NCBI RefSeq assembly: GCF_001648775.1
Contig: NZ_LVEJ01000003.1
Span: 372,001 to 436,000 of the forward strand
Reading direction: 5' to 3'
Length of the DNA stretch: 64,000 bases
Origin: Pseudomonas fluorescens
Lineage (GTDB): Bacteria; Pseudomonadota; Gammaproteobacteria; Pseudomonadales; Pseudomonadaceae
Within the stretch, counting starts at the first letter, position 1, and each line of letters begins with the position of its first letter. A program made the position numbers and the translations under genes. Below are positions 7,601 to 17,700 of this stretch, in pieces. Under the pieces are notes generated by a model. That model saw nothing but the letters and a program-made list of their open reading frames with translations. It was not told the DNA's origin and searched no databases.

Positions 7601-9340
7601 TTGCGGCTGATTCTGCTCGACGCGCTGCCAAAACAATTCGAATTGCCTCCAGTAACCCTCAGGGAAAGGATTGCCCTCCAGCCAAATGTGCTGATTGAGC
7701 CGGGCGACTGCTTCCAGTTGATCATCGGGCGGATTGAGCCGGTCTGCTGGCACCTCGCTGAGGCGGTTGTTGCGCAAGTCGATTCGCTCCGCTGCGAGAA
7801 GTCCGGTTAATCCTGCTGGCCACTGATCGATGGCGGTGCTGTTCAAATCCAGCACTTTGAGTCGTGACAGACCGCTGAAATCGGGCAGATGCCCCAAGGG
7901 GTTATCCGACAGGACGAGGCTTTCCAGCCGAGTGAACAGACTCAATCTGTCGGCACTGGAAGCATCGAGTTGCAAACCATTGGCGCGCAGATTCAAGCTG
8001 CTCAAGTGATTCATTTCAGCGACGCCTGTGGGCAACTTTTTCAGGCCGCAGCCGCTGAGGGTCAAATGTTCCAGGCCGGTAAAGCGCTTGAGAAAGGCCT
8101 CGGCCGAGTCCGACCAGGCGTGCGCATTCAGTTCCAGCGTGCGCACATGATTGAAATCAGCCGTCAGGCTTGGCAGAAACCCACCGCCGGGTGGCAGTTT
8201 CAACGTGCTCCCGGTTTCATGTCGCCAGCAGCGTTTGATTTGCTTTGTGGCCAGCTCAACCCAGCCTTGGGCAGTGCTGGCAGAAGCTTGCGCCCAGGCT
8301 TGCAACTCCTCCTTTAGATTTTTGTAGGCGTTCTCGCGCAGAGCCAGCCCGTTGGCGACGTCATCGCCCAACGAGCGCAGGTAAGCGGCAATCTGTGGAT
8401 TGTCGTAAGTGGGAAACAACGTTCTGGCCCGCGATTCCGGGCTGCGCAGGCGTCGGGCGAAGGCGCCGAGGCGATCCGCCAGACTTTGCCCCGCCAGGCG
8501 CTCCGACTGACTGCGGCGCATACCGCCCGCTCCCGCGATATTGATGGCGACCCAACCGTCGCGCGGATCGAGGACAACCGGTTCGGAGCGACCTGGGCGC
8601 GTCGCGACATAAACATTGTTGCTGTCACTGGCCACCGGATCCTCGGGGCGGACGATGCGCATCACCGTGGTCAGCGGGGTTGATGCATCGAGATCGTGAA
8701 GCACTTGATAGCTGTGCTGATCGATCACGGCGTAGAGCTTGCCGTTGAAACGGTGGAGACCGTCGCTGTCGACCATGCGGGTGCTGAAATCCAGCGCCGT
8801 GCGAAAAGGCTCCAGGCGAGTAGCCGACAGGGCAAAAGTGACGGGCTCGAAGAGCTCCAGTTCATGCCACTTTGCGCTGTCAGGGTCGCGTAACAGCGCT
8901 GGACCTGAGGGCTTCGATTCACTCGGCAGTCTGGCCCGGTACAGCCCTGTTTCCGGATCTTTACTGACCAGAACAACACCGCCATCGGCCACGTCGACGT
9001 ATTGGCGGCCCTTGTAGGTTCGCAGTCCTTCGGCATCCACCTCTGGCAGTGTGCTAGCGGCCGTCAGTCGGTAATGCCTCAGCGGCTGAGTGACCGCACG
9101 CAGCACTTCGGCAGGAGGGTCGGTCGGCTGAACCGTTACGACCAGCGCCGGCCGTATGGCGTCAAGGTCCGCCGGCACGGTGGGGGAGTTCGGGCGCAGT
9201 GGACTGTCAACCGTAAGCGTCGGCTCCAGAGCGTTGGCACGGGGTGTATCCGGGCGCGGCGGGGTGACCTCCGTCGCCGGGTTCGGGCGAACGGTCGGGA
9301 CGCCGGTGTCGATGCCTTTGGAAGGCGATTTAATGGGCAT
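4691..9340 (-). CDS. large LRR protein with C-terminal NEL-type E3 ubiquitin ligase domain (putative effector)
   Basis: This 1549-residue protein resembles the IpaH/SspH bacterial effectors, which put ubiquitin on host proteins. A proline-rich start (residues 1-95) leads into a module at about 98-162 (GLRTYKGRQYVDV ... SGPALLRDP). A weaker second copy (GLHRFNGKLYAV) lies at about 190-265. Three tandem LRR blocks follow, at about 371-573, 671-881 and 989-1192. Each begins with a CWR-ET-like stretch and DF(N/S)HV and ends in a PxxQ-A-RxN-GNPF-like cap. The last ~320 residues match the NEL domain, with the CxD catalytic motif as C1321-C1322-D1323 in AACCDRAAFTFSNLENRALM, then a long helical tail. 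There is no Sec signal peptide. GTTCAAGGATGA precedes the ATG, as in the next gene. dnaB converges on it. No T3SS or hrp box is visible nearby, so the export route is unknown. Confidence 0.85.
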   Translation of the reverse strand: MPIKSPSKGIDTGVPTVRPNPATEVTPPRPDTPRANALEPTLTVDSPLRPNSPTVPADLDAIRPALVVTVQPTDPPAEVLRAVTQPLRHYRLTAASTLPEVDAEGLRTYKGRQYVDVADGGVVLVSKDPETGLYRARLPSESKPSGPALLRDPDSAKWHELELFEPVTFALSATRLEPFRTALDFSTRMVDSDGLHRFNGKLYAVIDQHSYQVLHDLDASTPLTTVMRIVRPEDPVASDSNNVYVATRPGRSEPVVLDPRDGWVAINIAGAGGMRRSQSERLAGQSLADRLGAFARRLRSPESRARTLFPTYDNPQIAAYLRSLGDDVANGLALRENAYKNLKEELQAWAQASASTAQGWVELATKQIKRCWRHETGSTLKLPPGGGFLPSLTADFNHVRTLELNAHAWSDSAEAFLKRFTGLEHLTLSGCGLKKLPTGVAEMNHLSSLNLRANGLQLDASSADRLSLFTRLESLVLSDNPLGHLPDFSGLSRLKVLDLNSTAIDQWPAGLTGLLAAERIDLRNNRLSEVPADRLNPPDDQLEAVARLNQHIWLEGNPFPEGYWRQFELFWQRVEQNQPQLSVGFPSDAFRLEKNITEVSLAQSLNPGMDVSAAKKHVMQLGDNAMAKLVDRQQARVALDTQLATYVDENAHLPLYERSRIRDVVRDIQRSWLKRDGSVLDLSFVAAPTTDLITPLPALTGDFSHVHHLSLNGFMWTTGADTFLANFTQLQSLSITGSTLDTLPASLAETSDLSILELGSNRIELDEQNATRLSTFSRLTRLDLSHNPLKITPDFSAMPTLTSLMLNDTGIGQWPAGLRDKTALQHLDLRNNRLTEVPEENLNPTAEQFAAVARINAVTLLEGNDFPADYSAKFDSFWRRVHATHPELASPFRANAFDSGDSAVQRYQRLYPGKPIKECREYIWSLEPDVAATRLASLEQEFSGLTTQLDAWVFSGGGGRQRYIRAGQLGINAGNREDRYSARARILSCWRRETVQKVANDGTPIGFELNLSGLTLQSLPDLDIDFSHVGSLRLSDMQLSASPEGFLTRFRHVRWLDLSLNQLRELPPAIAEMRGLTRLFLQKNQISLTADSARILSQQSTLRALWLHDNPQLGIAPDFSRIADMRSLDLMNTGIDTYPTGLHDQPLLDMVRLNRNRIAHIPDAVIAPPDNQLAQTLRVNNVTNITGNPLADETRGRLTVYNNRLIAAGTPMTGPDNLFVTSTRIPGQPVHRLTPNLSVQRWLRGMPAEQVSARTAQWQTLRDQPGANGLFDTFERLLDDVTGHADLQRRVWSVIDSITENSPESESLRKDLFDRAGSAACCDRAAFTFSNLENRALMYRARAQATDQNQGPQLAQLSKALFRLHEVDKIASADIAQREADIARSRTPQQALTLPAPHVSEEVEIRLFYRHALKDRLQLLGQPERMGFAHLVKVSTEQLENAFRSVTALDNSPQEFTALVSRDFWQEFIVHKYRTQFEAQRLPFQDQQTSLDETYANKALSFSEYDTRAKALQSALAKEEEALIATLTRQELREQSTRNAAGQAAGGSA

Positions 9341-9438
9341 GGTTATTCATCCTTGAACAGTTTGTGCATCGGCCCCTTAATCGGCGCTGACGCGTTGTCG
9401 GCTTCATTGCCGGTTACATCGGTTGGCGCACCACAGCC

Positions 9439-11664
9439 TCAGGTGGCCATGTCGAAAATCTTCTGCGCGGTTTTTTTGTCGAGCGTCAGCCGCCAGATGG
9501 CGAGGTGAGGCCGGCCGGCCTGCTCGTCCCGGCGCTGGGAGGCAGCGCCCAGCCTGGCTTGCTCAAGCGTTTTCAAATGGCCGCCATCGCGCTTGAAATC
9601 CAGCGCGTGGGTGTCTTTTTTTGCATAGTGAAAATGCGCCTCCCACAACGGTTCGCCCGTGTGGCGGTCGTTTAGTGAGTAAACATCGAGAAAGTCCCGC
9701 GACTGGCCCTTGCCGAGCGCCAGACGGTTTTGGGTTCGTTTGACGCGCAGCTCATCGTGGCGCATCAGGTACACCACCCGGTCGGCGCTCAGACAGTCCC
9801 GATCTTTGTAGAGCCGGATGCGAATGGCTTCGCCTTCGCTGCGCAAGCGCTGGCTGTCGTGTTTCAAGCGCGAAATGAGCACGGCGATGTCGCTGCCGAC
9901 AGGTGTCGGCGCGCGGCCCAAGCCCAGGCACAGATCATCGAGGATCTCGGCTTTTGCGCCGAGGAAATCGACGATGCTGGTGGCGTTGTGTCTGGCCGCC
10001 TCATCACGCAGGGCCACGCGTAAATGCTGGTCTGACAGGTCCAGGTGCTGCTCGGCCTGAAGGCTGAGCTTGGCGAGGCTTTTTTCCTGAGTGACCACCC
10101 GGCGTTGCCATTCGCCATCCTGGCGTTCATAGGTCTGCAGAATTTCTGCGGGCCGGTGGGGGTGCATGACGTCGATCAATTCTTCATTGATCGCGCTGCG
10201 ACGCGGCCTGCCCACGCGGATCTTGAACACCCCGTGGTGTTTGCTGCGGAACATTCTCCTGGCGGAAAGCGCAGGCTGGTTTTTGCCTTGTGCCGGAATG
10301 AAGTCAAAGTCGATGGATTGATCTGGCGGCAGCGACAGCGGGGCGCTTTCCAGATCTTGATGATGCTGCAGCATCCGCTCTTCAAGCGTGTTCTCGAAGG
10401 ACCTGACCGCCTCGATCATCTCTTGCCGGGAGGCCAGCTGAGCTGGGGTCGGGGGGAATTCAAGATATTCGTAAGAGGCTTTGATCGAAGTGCATTGGTC
10501 GATCAGATCACTCAATACCGCTGTGCGCACTGCAAGCGGAATGTTGTCGATGTTACGGAAGGCAATCATCAGTTCTGAAAAGGACAATGCGTAGTAAACC
10601 ACGGCGCTGTCAGCGAGTTCTGCCGCCAGCAAATGGCTTTTGGTATAGAGCCAGTCAGCCAGGGTTTCGTGCAGTTCCATTGGGTCGTAGTCCAGCTCAG
10701 CCAACTGCTCTTTGGAGTAGTGCGATTTTTTCAGGATTTCCTCGGCAATGACCTGGCGCTTGCGCAACAGGCCCAGTTTGCTTTTCAGATAACTCGCCAT
10801 CGAGCGGCGATGGTCCAGGGTGAGCTGAGTGTCGGCGGGGATTTCCAGGCGCTTGCGGGTATCACTGGCGAGCATGACTTCGCTGTAGATCTCGAAACGT
10901 TTGCTCTGAATGCTGAAGAGCTCGTTCTGGTAAGCGGTGGCGCCTTTGTAGAGCAGCAGCGTGACCTGTTCGCGGATGAAAAAATCGTAGGTCTGTTCCA
11001 GCAACACCAAGTGTTTGTGGCATTGCAATTCGAACAATGCGAGTGCTGCTCGTTGGCCTTCCTGGCCCTCCTGCGTGTGCACCGCCCGTTCGAGTTGTTT
11101 GCCAATCTCGGTCGACTCGCGCATCAACCTTGAGAGATCGTCCAGTTCACTGTTCAAAACTTCTATCGGACGAAGTATCGGCGTGTCTGATTGCTCGAGT
11201 GGCACCCAGAGTTTGCTCTGAGGGTCACGCCTCAACACTGGACCTGAGGGATAGCGCTCGCTGGCCAGTCTGGCTCGGTAGAGGTTGAAGCCCGGGTCTA
11301 TGGCCACCTCCACGATATGGCCGCCGGGGATGTCGACGTAGCGCCGACCTTTGAACGTGCGCAAGCCCTGCGTATCGGCAGCAGGCAATCGGGCCTCGGT
11401 GGTTATCCAGTAGTCCTCCAGCGAGCGTCGCACGTTTGCGGTCACCATGGCGGCGCCGGAAGGCGTGCGGCTGACGGTGACGGCAGATGTCGCGGAGCGT
11501 CCTCCGCTGGCGTTGTCGGGTGTTTCTGTCGGCGTCATGGCGGGGAAATTCGTCTCGACCGCTGACGAAGGACCGGGGCTGCGCGGGCCTGGGTGTGACG
11601 GTGGTGTGGAGCGCGGGTGCGGATCGTTGGTAAGGGTGCCTTTGACAGGCAGTTTGGGTGACAT
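9439..11664 (-). CDS. 741-residue companion effector-like protein of unknown function
   Basis: I do not recognise an enzymatic domain here. A proline/serine-rich start (residues 1-75) is followed at about 93-158 by the same module as in the LRR-NEL gene downstream (GLRTFKGRRYVDI ... SGPVLRRDP). After it comes a long, mainly helical region (about 165-440) with many charged and leucine residues. The C-terminal part (about 480-741) holds FRSKHHGVFKIRVGRPR and WEAHFHYAKKDTHALDF, which resemble segments I remember from other large Pseudomonas toxin-like proteins. The start at 11664 is chosen because TTCAAGGATGAAGCC precedes it, matching the leader of the neighbour, and MSPKLPVKGT parallels MPIKSPSKGI. 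An upstream in-frame start at 11805 would overlap the ygiQ promoter. It lies 98 nt upstream of the LRR-NEL gene, probably on one transcript. Confidence 0.75.
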   Translation of the reverse strand: MSPKLPVKGTLTNDPHPRSTPPSHPGPRSPGPSSAVETNFPAMTPTETPDNASGGRSATSAVTVSRTPSGAAMVTANVRRSLEDYWITTEARLPAADTQGLRTFKGRRYVDIPGGHIVEVAIDPGFNLYRARLASERYPSGPVLRRDPQSKLWVPLEQSDTPILRPIEVLNSELDDLSRLMRESTEIGKQLERAVHTQEGQEGQRAALALFELQCHKHLVLLEQTYDFFIREQVTLLLYKGATAYQNELFSIQSKRFEIYSEVMLASDTRKRLEIPADTQLTLDHRRSMASYLKSKLGLLRKRQVIAEEILKKSHYSKEQLAELDYDPMELHETLADWLYTKSHLLAAELADSAVVYYALSFSELMIAFRNIDNIPLAVRTAVLSDLIDQCTSIKASYEYLEFPPTPAQLASRQEMIEAVRSFENTLEERMLQHHQDLESAPLSLPPDQSIDFDFIPAQGKNQPALSARRMFRSKHHGVFKIRVGRPRRSAINEELIDVMHPHRPAEILQTYERQDGEWQRRVVTQEKSLAKLSLQAEQHLDLSDQHLRVALRDEAARHNATSIVDFLGAKAEILDDLCLGLGRAPTPVGSDIAVLISRLKHDSQRLRSEGEAIRIRLYKDRDCLSADRVVYLMRHDELRVKRTQNRLALGKGQSRDFLDVYSLNDRHTGEPLWEAHFHYAKKDTHALDFKRDGGHLKTLEQARLGAASQRRDEQAGRPHLAIWRLTLDKKTAQKIFDMAT

Positions 11665-11811
11665 GGCTTCATCCTTGAAGGTTTGTCGCATCAGTGGTGC
11701 ATGAGTGTCGGGCTGATATGTCGGTTTTTTTGTCTGGCGCCGGTGTCGATCCGGGCGCGCTGCGGACTCTGAGAGAAACCGACCATTGCCGTCGGAATTG
11801 GTCAAAATTTG

Positions 11812-11820
11812 TGCTATATT
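11812..11820 (+). promoter_or_regulatory. putative extended -10 promoter of ygiQ
   Basis: TGCTATATT (TGN plus TATATT) lies 40 nt before the ygiQ ATG. No good -35 box is found at 17 nt, which fits an extended -10 promoter. The opposite-strand effector gene starts 150 nt away, so the intergenic region serves both directions. Confidence 0.4.
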
Positions 11821-11859
11821 CCGCGCCCGCGATTTTTCACTTCAACACCGGTCGTCGAC

Positions 11860-14172
<2,313 letters not shown>

Positions 14173-14175
14173 TGA

Positions 14176-14203
14176 AAACGCCAACCTTCGGGTTGGCGTT
14201 TTG
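14176..14203 (+). terminator. terminator of ygiQ
   Basis: AACGCCAACC, a TTCG loop and GGTTGGCGTT form a perfect 10-bp hairpin flanked by AA and TTTT. It begins immediately after the ygiQ stop codon. Confidence 0.9.
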
Positions 14204-14237
14204 CATTTCTGCCGTTGGATTTATGTAGGCCGCAAGA

Positions 14238-14312
14238 TCCATCCCCCTCACCCCAGCCCTCCCGAAACGTCGGACCGCCCCCAAGGGGGCGAGGGGAAAG
14301 GGAGCAGATCTT
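14238..14312. repeat. degenerate copy of the CCCTCACCCTAGCCCTCTCCC family repeat
   Basis: CCCCTCACCCCAGCCCTCCC is followed by a GC-rich spacer and GGGGGCGAGGGGAAAGGGAG, an imperfect inverted repeat. It is the diverged first member of the series that continues in the tandem units downstream. Confidence 0.6.
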
Positions 14313-14554
14313 CATGCTTTTCAAAACCTGAGTTCGACTCAAGGCTTTCAAGTCGGCGTAGTTCCGACATCCACCTCGGTCAGTCCCCTCTCCCTTTGGG
14401 AGAGGGCTAGGGTGAGGGGCTCTTCGTAACAGACCTCCATGCTTTTCAAAATCCGGGTTCGACTCAAGACTTTCAAGTCGGCGTAGTTCCGACATCCACC
14501 TCGGTCAGTCCCCTCTCCCTCTGGGAGAGGGCTAGGGTGAGGGGCTCTTCGCAA
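14313..14554. repeat. 125-bp tandem duplication with CCCTCTCCC/GGGAGAGGG palindromes
   Basis: Copy 1 runs 14313-14437 and copy 2 from 14438 to about 14554. Both read CATGCTTTTCAAAA, TCGACTCAAG, CTTTCAAGTCGGCGTAGTTC, CATCCACCTCGGTCAGTCCC, then a CTCTCCC(T/C)(T/C)TGGGAGAG hairpin and GGGCTAGGGTGAGGGGCTCT. They differ at only a few positions, so the duplication is recent. No gene is visible in 14204-14703. Confidence 0.85.
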
Positions 14555-14591
14555 CATTTACGTGCAATCAGCCCAAACCATTTCCCCGCAT

Positions 14592-14608
14592 CGCCCGATT
14601 TTGGTGCT
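14592..14608 (+). promoter_or_regulatory. candidate NtrC-like enhancer site
   Basis: CGCCCGATTTTGGTGCT has a perfect right half-site (TGGTGC) and a poor left half, compared with TGCACCA-N3-TGGTGCA. It lies roughly 75 nt upstream of the start predicted from the sigma-54 box at 14651, a usual enhancer distance. Confidence 0.3.
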
Positions 14609-14650
14609 GTACTGCCTTAAGCATTCCGGGAAAGCGCCCAAGCCTGTGCA

Positions 14651-14665
14651 TGGCATAAGTCTTGC
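14651..14665 (+). promoter_or_regulatory. candidate sigma-54 promoter of the transglutaminase/ATP-grasp operon
   Basis: TGGCATAAGTCTTGC keeps the invariant GG-N10-GC spacing and matches TGGCA and TTGC of the sigma-54 consensus. The implied start near 14677 leaves about 27 nt of leader containing the AGGAGG ribosome site before the GTG at 14704. Confidence 0.5.
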
Positions 14666-14703
14666 GCGCTTTCGAATACGCTTAGGCTCGCAGGAGGCAC
14701 GCC

Positions 14704-17700
14704 GTGTCGATTCATGTCGCATTGCATCACGTCACGCATTACCGCTACGACCGCGCTGTCGAACTCGGCCCGCAGATCGTTCGTCTGCGCCCGGCCGCCC
14801 ACAGCCGCACGCGGATTCTGTCGTATGCGCTGAAAGTCTCGCCCGAGCAGCACTTCATCAACTGGCAGCAGGACCCTCAGGGCAACTACCTCGCCCGATT
14901 GGTGTTCCCCGAGAAAACCGACGAGTTGCGCATCGAGGTCGATCTGCTGGCCGAGATGGCCGTGTTCAACCCGTTCGACTTCTTCCTCGAACCCTACGCC
15001 GAGAAAATCCCCTTCGCCTATGCCGCCGACGAGCGCAAGGAGCTGGCGCCGTACCTCGAAACCTTGCCGCTGACCCCCGCGTTCAAAGCTTATCTGGACG
15101 GCATCGATCGCACGCCGCTGCCGGCGGTGGATTTTCTGGTGGCGCTCAATCAGCGCCTGAGCGAAGACATCCGTTACCTGATCCGCATGGAGCCGGGCGT
15201 GCAGACCCCGGAGCACACCCTCGAACACGCTTGCGGTTCCTGCCGCGATTCGGCGTGGTTGCTGGTGCAATTGCTGCGCAATCTCGGCCTGGCTGCACGT
15301 TTTGTCTCCGGCTATCTGATTCAACTGACCGCAGATGTGAAAAGTCTTGATGGGCCGTCCGGCACTGAAGTTGATTTCACCGATCTGCACGCCTGGTGCG
15401 AGGTGTATCTGCCGGGCGCTGGCTGGATCGGCCTTGACGCTACGTCCGGGCTGTTCGCCGGTGAAGGGCATATCCCGTTGGCCTGTAGTCCGGATCCGTC
15501 CTCGGCGGCGCCGATCAGTGGCTTGGTCGAGCCGTGCGAATGTGTGTTCAGCCACGAAATGTCGGTGGAACGGATTTGGGAGGCGCCGCGCGTCACCAAG
15601 CCTTACAGCGATGAGCAATGGCTGGCGATTCAGGCGCTGGGCCGACAGATTGATGCCGACCTGCTGGCGGATGACGTACGCCTGACCATGGGCGGCGAGC
15701 CGACCTTCGTCTCAATCGATGATCCGGATGGTGCCGAGTGGAACACCGCCGCGTTGGGTGCGGATAAACGTAGGCTTTCCGCCGAACTGTTCCAGCGCAT
15801 GCGCAAACACTACGCTCCGCAGGGGCTGGTGCATTTCGGTCAGGGCAAGTGGTACCCCGGCGAGCAATTGCCGCGCTGGTCGCTCAATTGCTATTGGCGG
15901 CGCGACGGCGTCCCGATCTGGCACAACGACGCCTTGATCGCCGATGAGCAGCAGGATTACGGCACCAATGGCGAATTGGCCGGACGCTTCCTCGCAAGTG
16001 TCGCCGAGCGCCTGAAATTACCTACGCGTTTTGTGTTTCCGGCCTACGAAGACAATTTCTATTACCTCTGGCGTGAGGGCACGTTGCCGAGCAACGTCAG
16101 CGCCGAAGACTCACGTCTGGAGGAGCCTCTGGAGCGCGCACGCTTGCGCAAGGTGTTCAGTCAGGGCCTGAATAAAGTCATTGGCCAAGTGCTGCCGCTG
16201 GCGCGCACCGCCAAGGGCGATCAATGGCAGAGCGGGCGCTGGTATCTGCGTGACGAACATTGCCGATTGGTCCCGGGGGATTCGCCGCTGGGTTATCGCC
16301 TGCCGCTGGGTTCGCAGCCGTGGGTGAAAGCCGCCGAGTATCCGTTCATTCATCCTCAGGACCCCAATCAGGACTTCCCTGAACTGCCAGAAACCGCTCA
16401 GCTCAACCGCCATGGCGAACCTGCAGCGACTGACGAACGTGTGCCGAAAGTCGACGAATCCGCTGACTGGCTGACCCGCACCGCATTCTGCGCCGAGTCT
16501 CGCGAGGGGCGGTTGTACCTGTTCATGCCGCCGCTGGAGCGGGTCGAGGATTATCTGGAACTGGTGGCGGCCATTGAAGCCACCGCCGAAGAACTGCATT
16601 GCCCGGTGTTGCTGGAGGGCTACGAGCCGCCGAGCGATCCACGTCTGAGCAATTTCCGGATTACCCCGGATCCCGGTGTGATCGAGGTGAATGTGCAGCC
16701 GTCGGCGACCTGGGACGAATTGGTCGAGCGCACCGAGTTTCTCTATGAAGAGGCACGGCAAACCCGCCTGACCACCGAGAAGTTCATGATCGATGGTCGC
16801 CATACCGGCACTGGCGGCGGTAACCACTTCGTTCTCGGCGGTGCTACGCCGGCGGACTCACCGTTCTTGCGTCGCCCCGATCTGCTGCGCAGCCTGATCA
16901 GTTACTGGCATAACCATCCGTCGCTGTCGTATCTGTTTTCCGGACTGTTCATCGGCCCGACCTCGCAGGCACCGCGTGTCGACGAGGCGCGCAACGATGC
17001 GCTGTACGAACTGGAAATCGCTTTCGCGCAGATGCCCGAAGCGGGCGAGGAGTGCGCGCCGTGGCTGGTCGATCGACTGCTGCGCAACTTGCTGATCGAC
17101 GTTACCGGTAATACTCACCGGGCCGAGTTCTGCATCGACAAACTGTACTCACCGGACGGCGCCACCGGGCGTCTCGGCCTGCTGGAACTGCGTGCGTTTG
17201 AAATGCCGCCTCACGCACGCATGAGCCTCGCTCAACAATTGCTGTTGCGGGCGCTGGTCGCGCGTTTCTGGCGCGAACCTTATGCGCCGCCGAAACTGGC
17301 GCGTTGGGGCACCGAGCTGCATGACCGCTTTCTGCTGCCGCACTTTATCGAGCAGGACTTCGCCGACGTCATCGTCGAACTCAACAGCGCCGGTTATCCG
17401 CTGCGCGCGGAATGGTTTGCCGCGCATCTGGAGTTTCGTTTTCCCAAGGTCGGCGATTACGCCGTCAACGGCATCGAACTGGAGCTGCGTCAGGCGCTGG
17501 AGCCGTGGCATGTGCTCGGCGAGGAGGGCGCGACAGGTGGCACGGTGCGTTATGTCGACTCATCGCTGGAGCGCTTGCAGGTCAAGATCAAAGGTTTGCC
17601 ACCGCAGCGCTATTTGCTGACGTGTAACGGCATTGCCGTGCCGTTGCACCCGACCGGACGGGTTGGCGAGTTCGTTGCCGGCGTGCGTTACCGCGCGTGG

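Noticed and set aside
8230..8360. Frameshift suspected in the LRR gene between the N-terminal module and the first LRR block
   Set aside because: The frame is continuous over all 1549 codons and each LRR block is complete. The non-LRR stretch is a helical spacer repeated before the other blocks.
4648..11859. Type III secretion (hrp) box or chaperone gene near the effector genes
   Set aside because: I looked for GGAACC-N15/16-CCACNNA upstream of 9340 and 11664 and saw none. No small acidic chaperone gene is adjacent.
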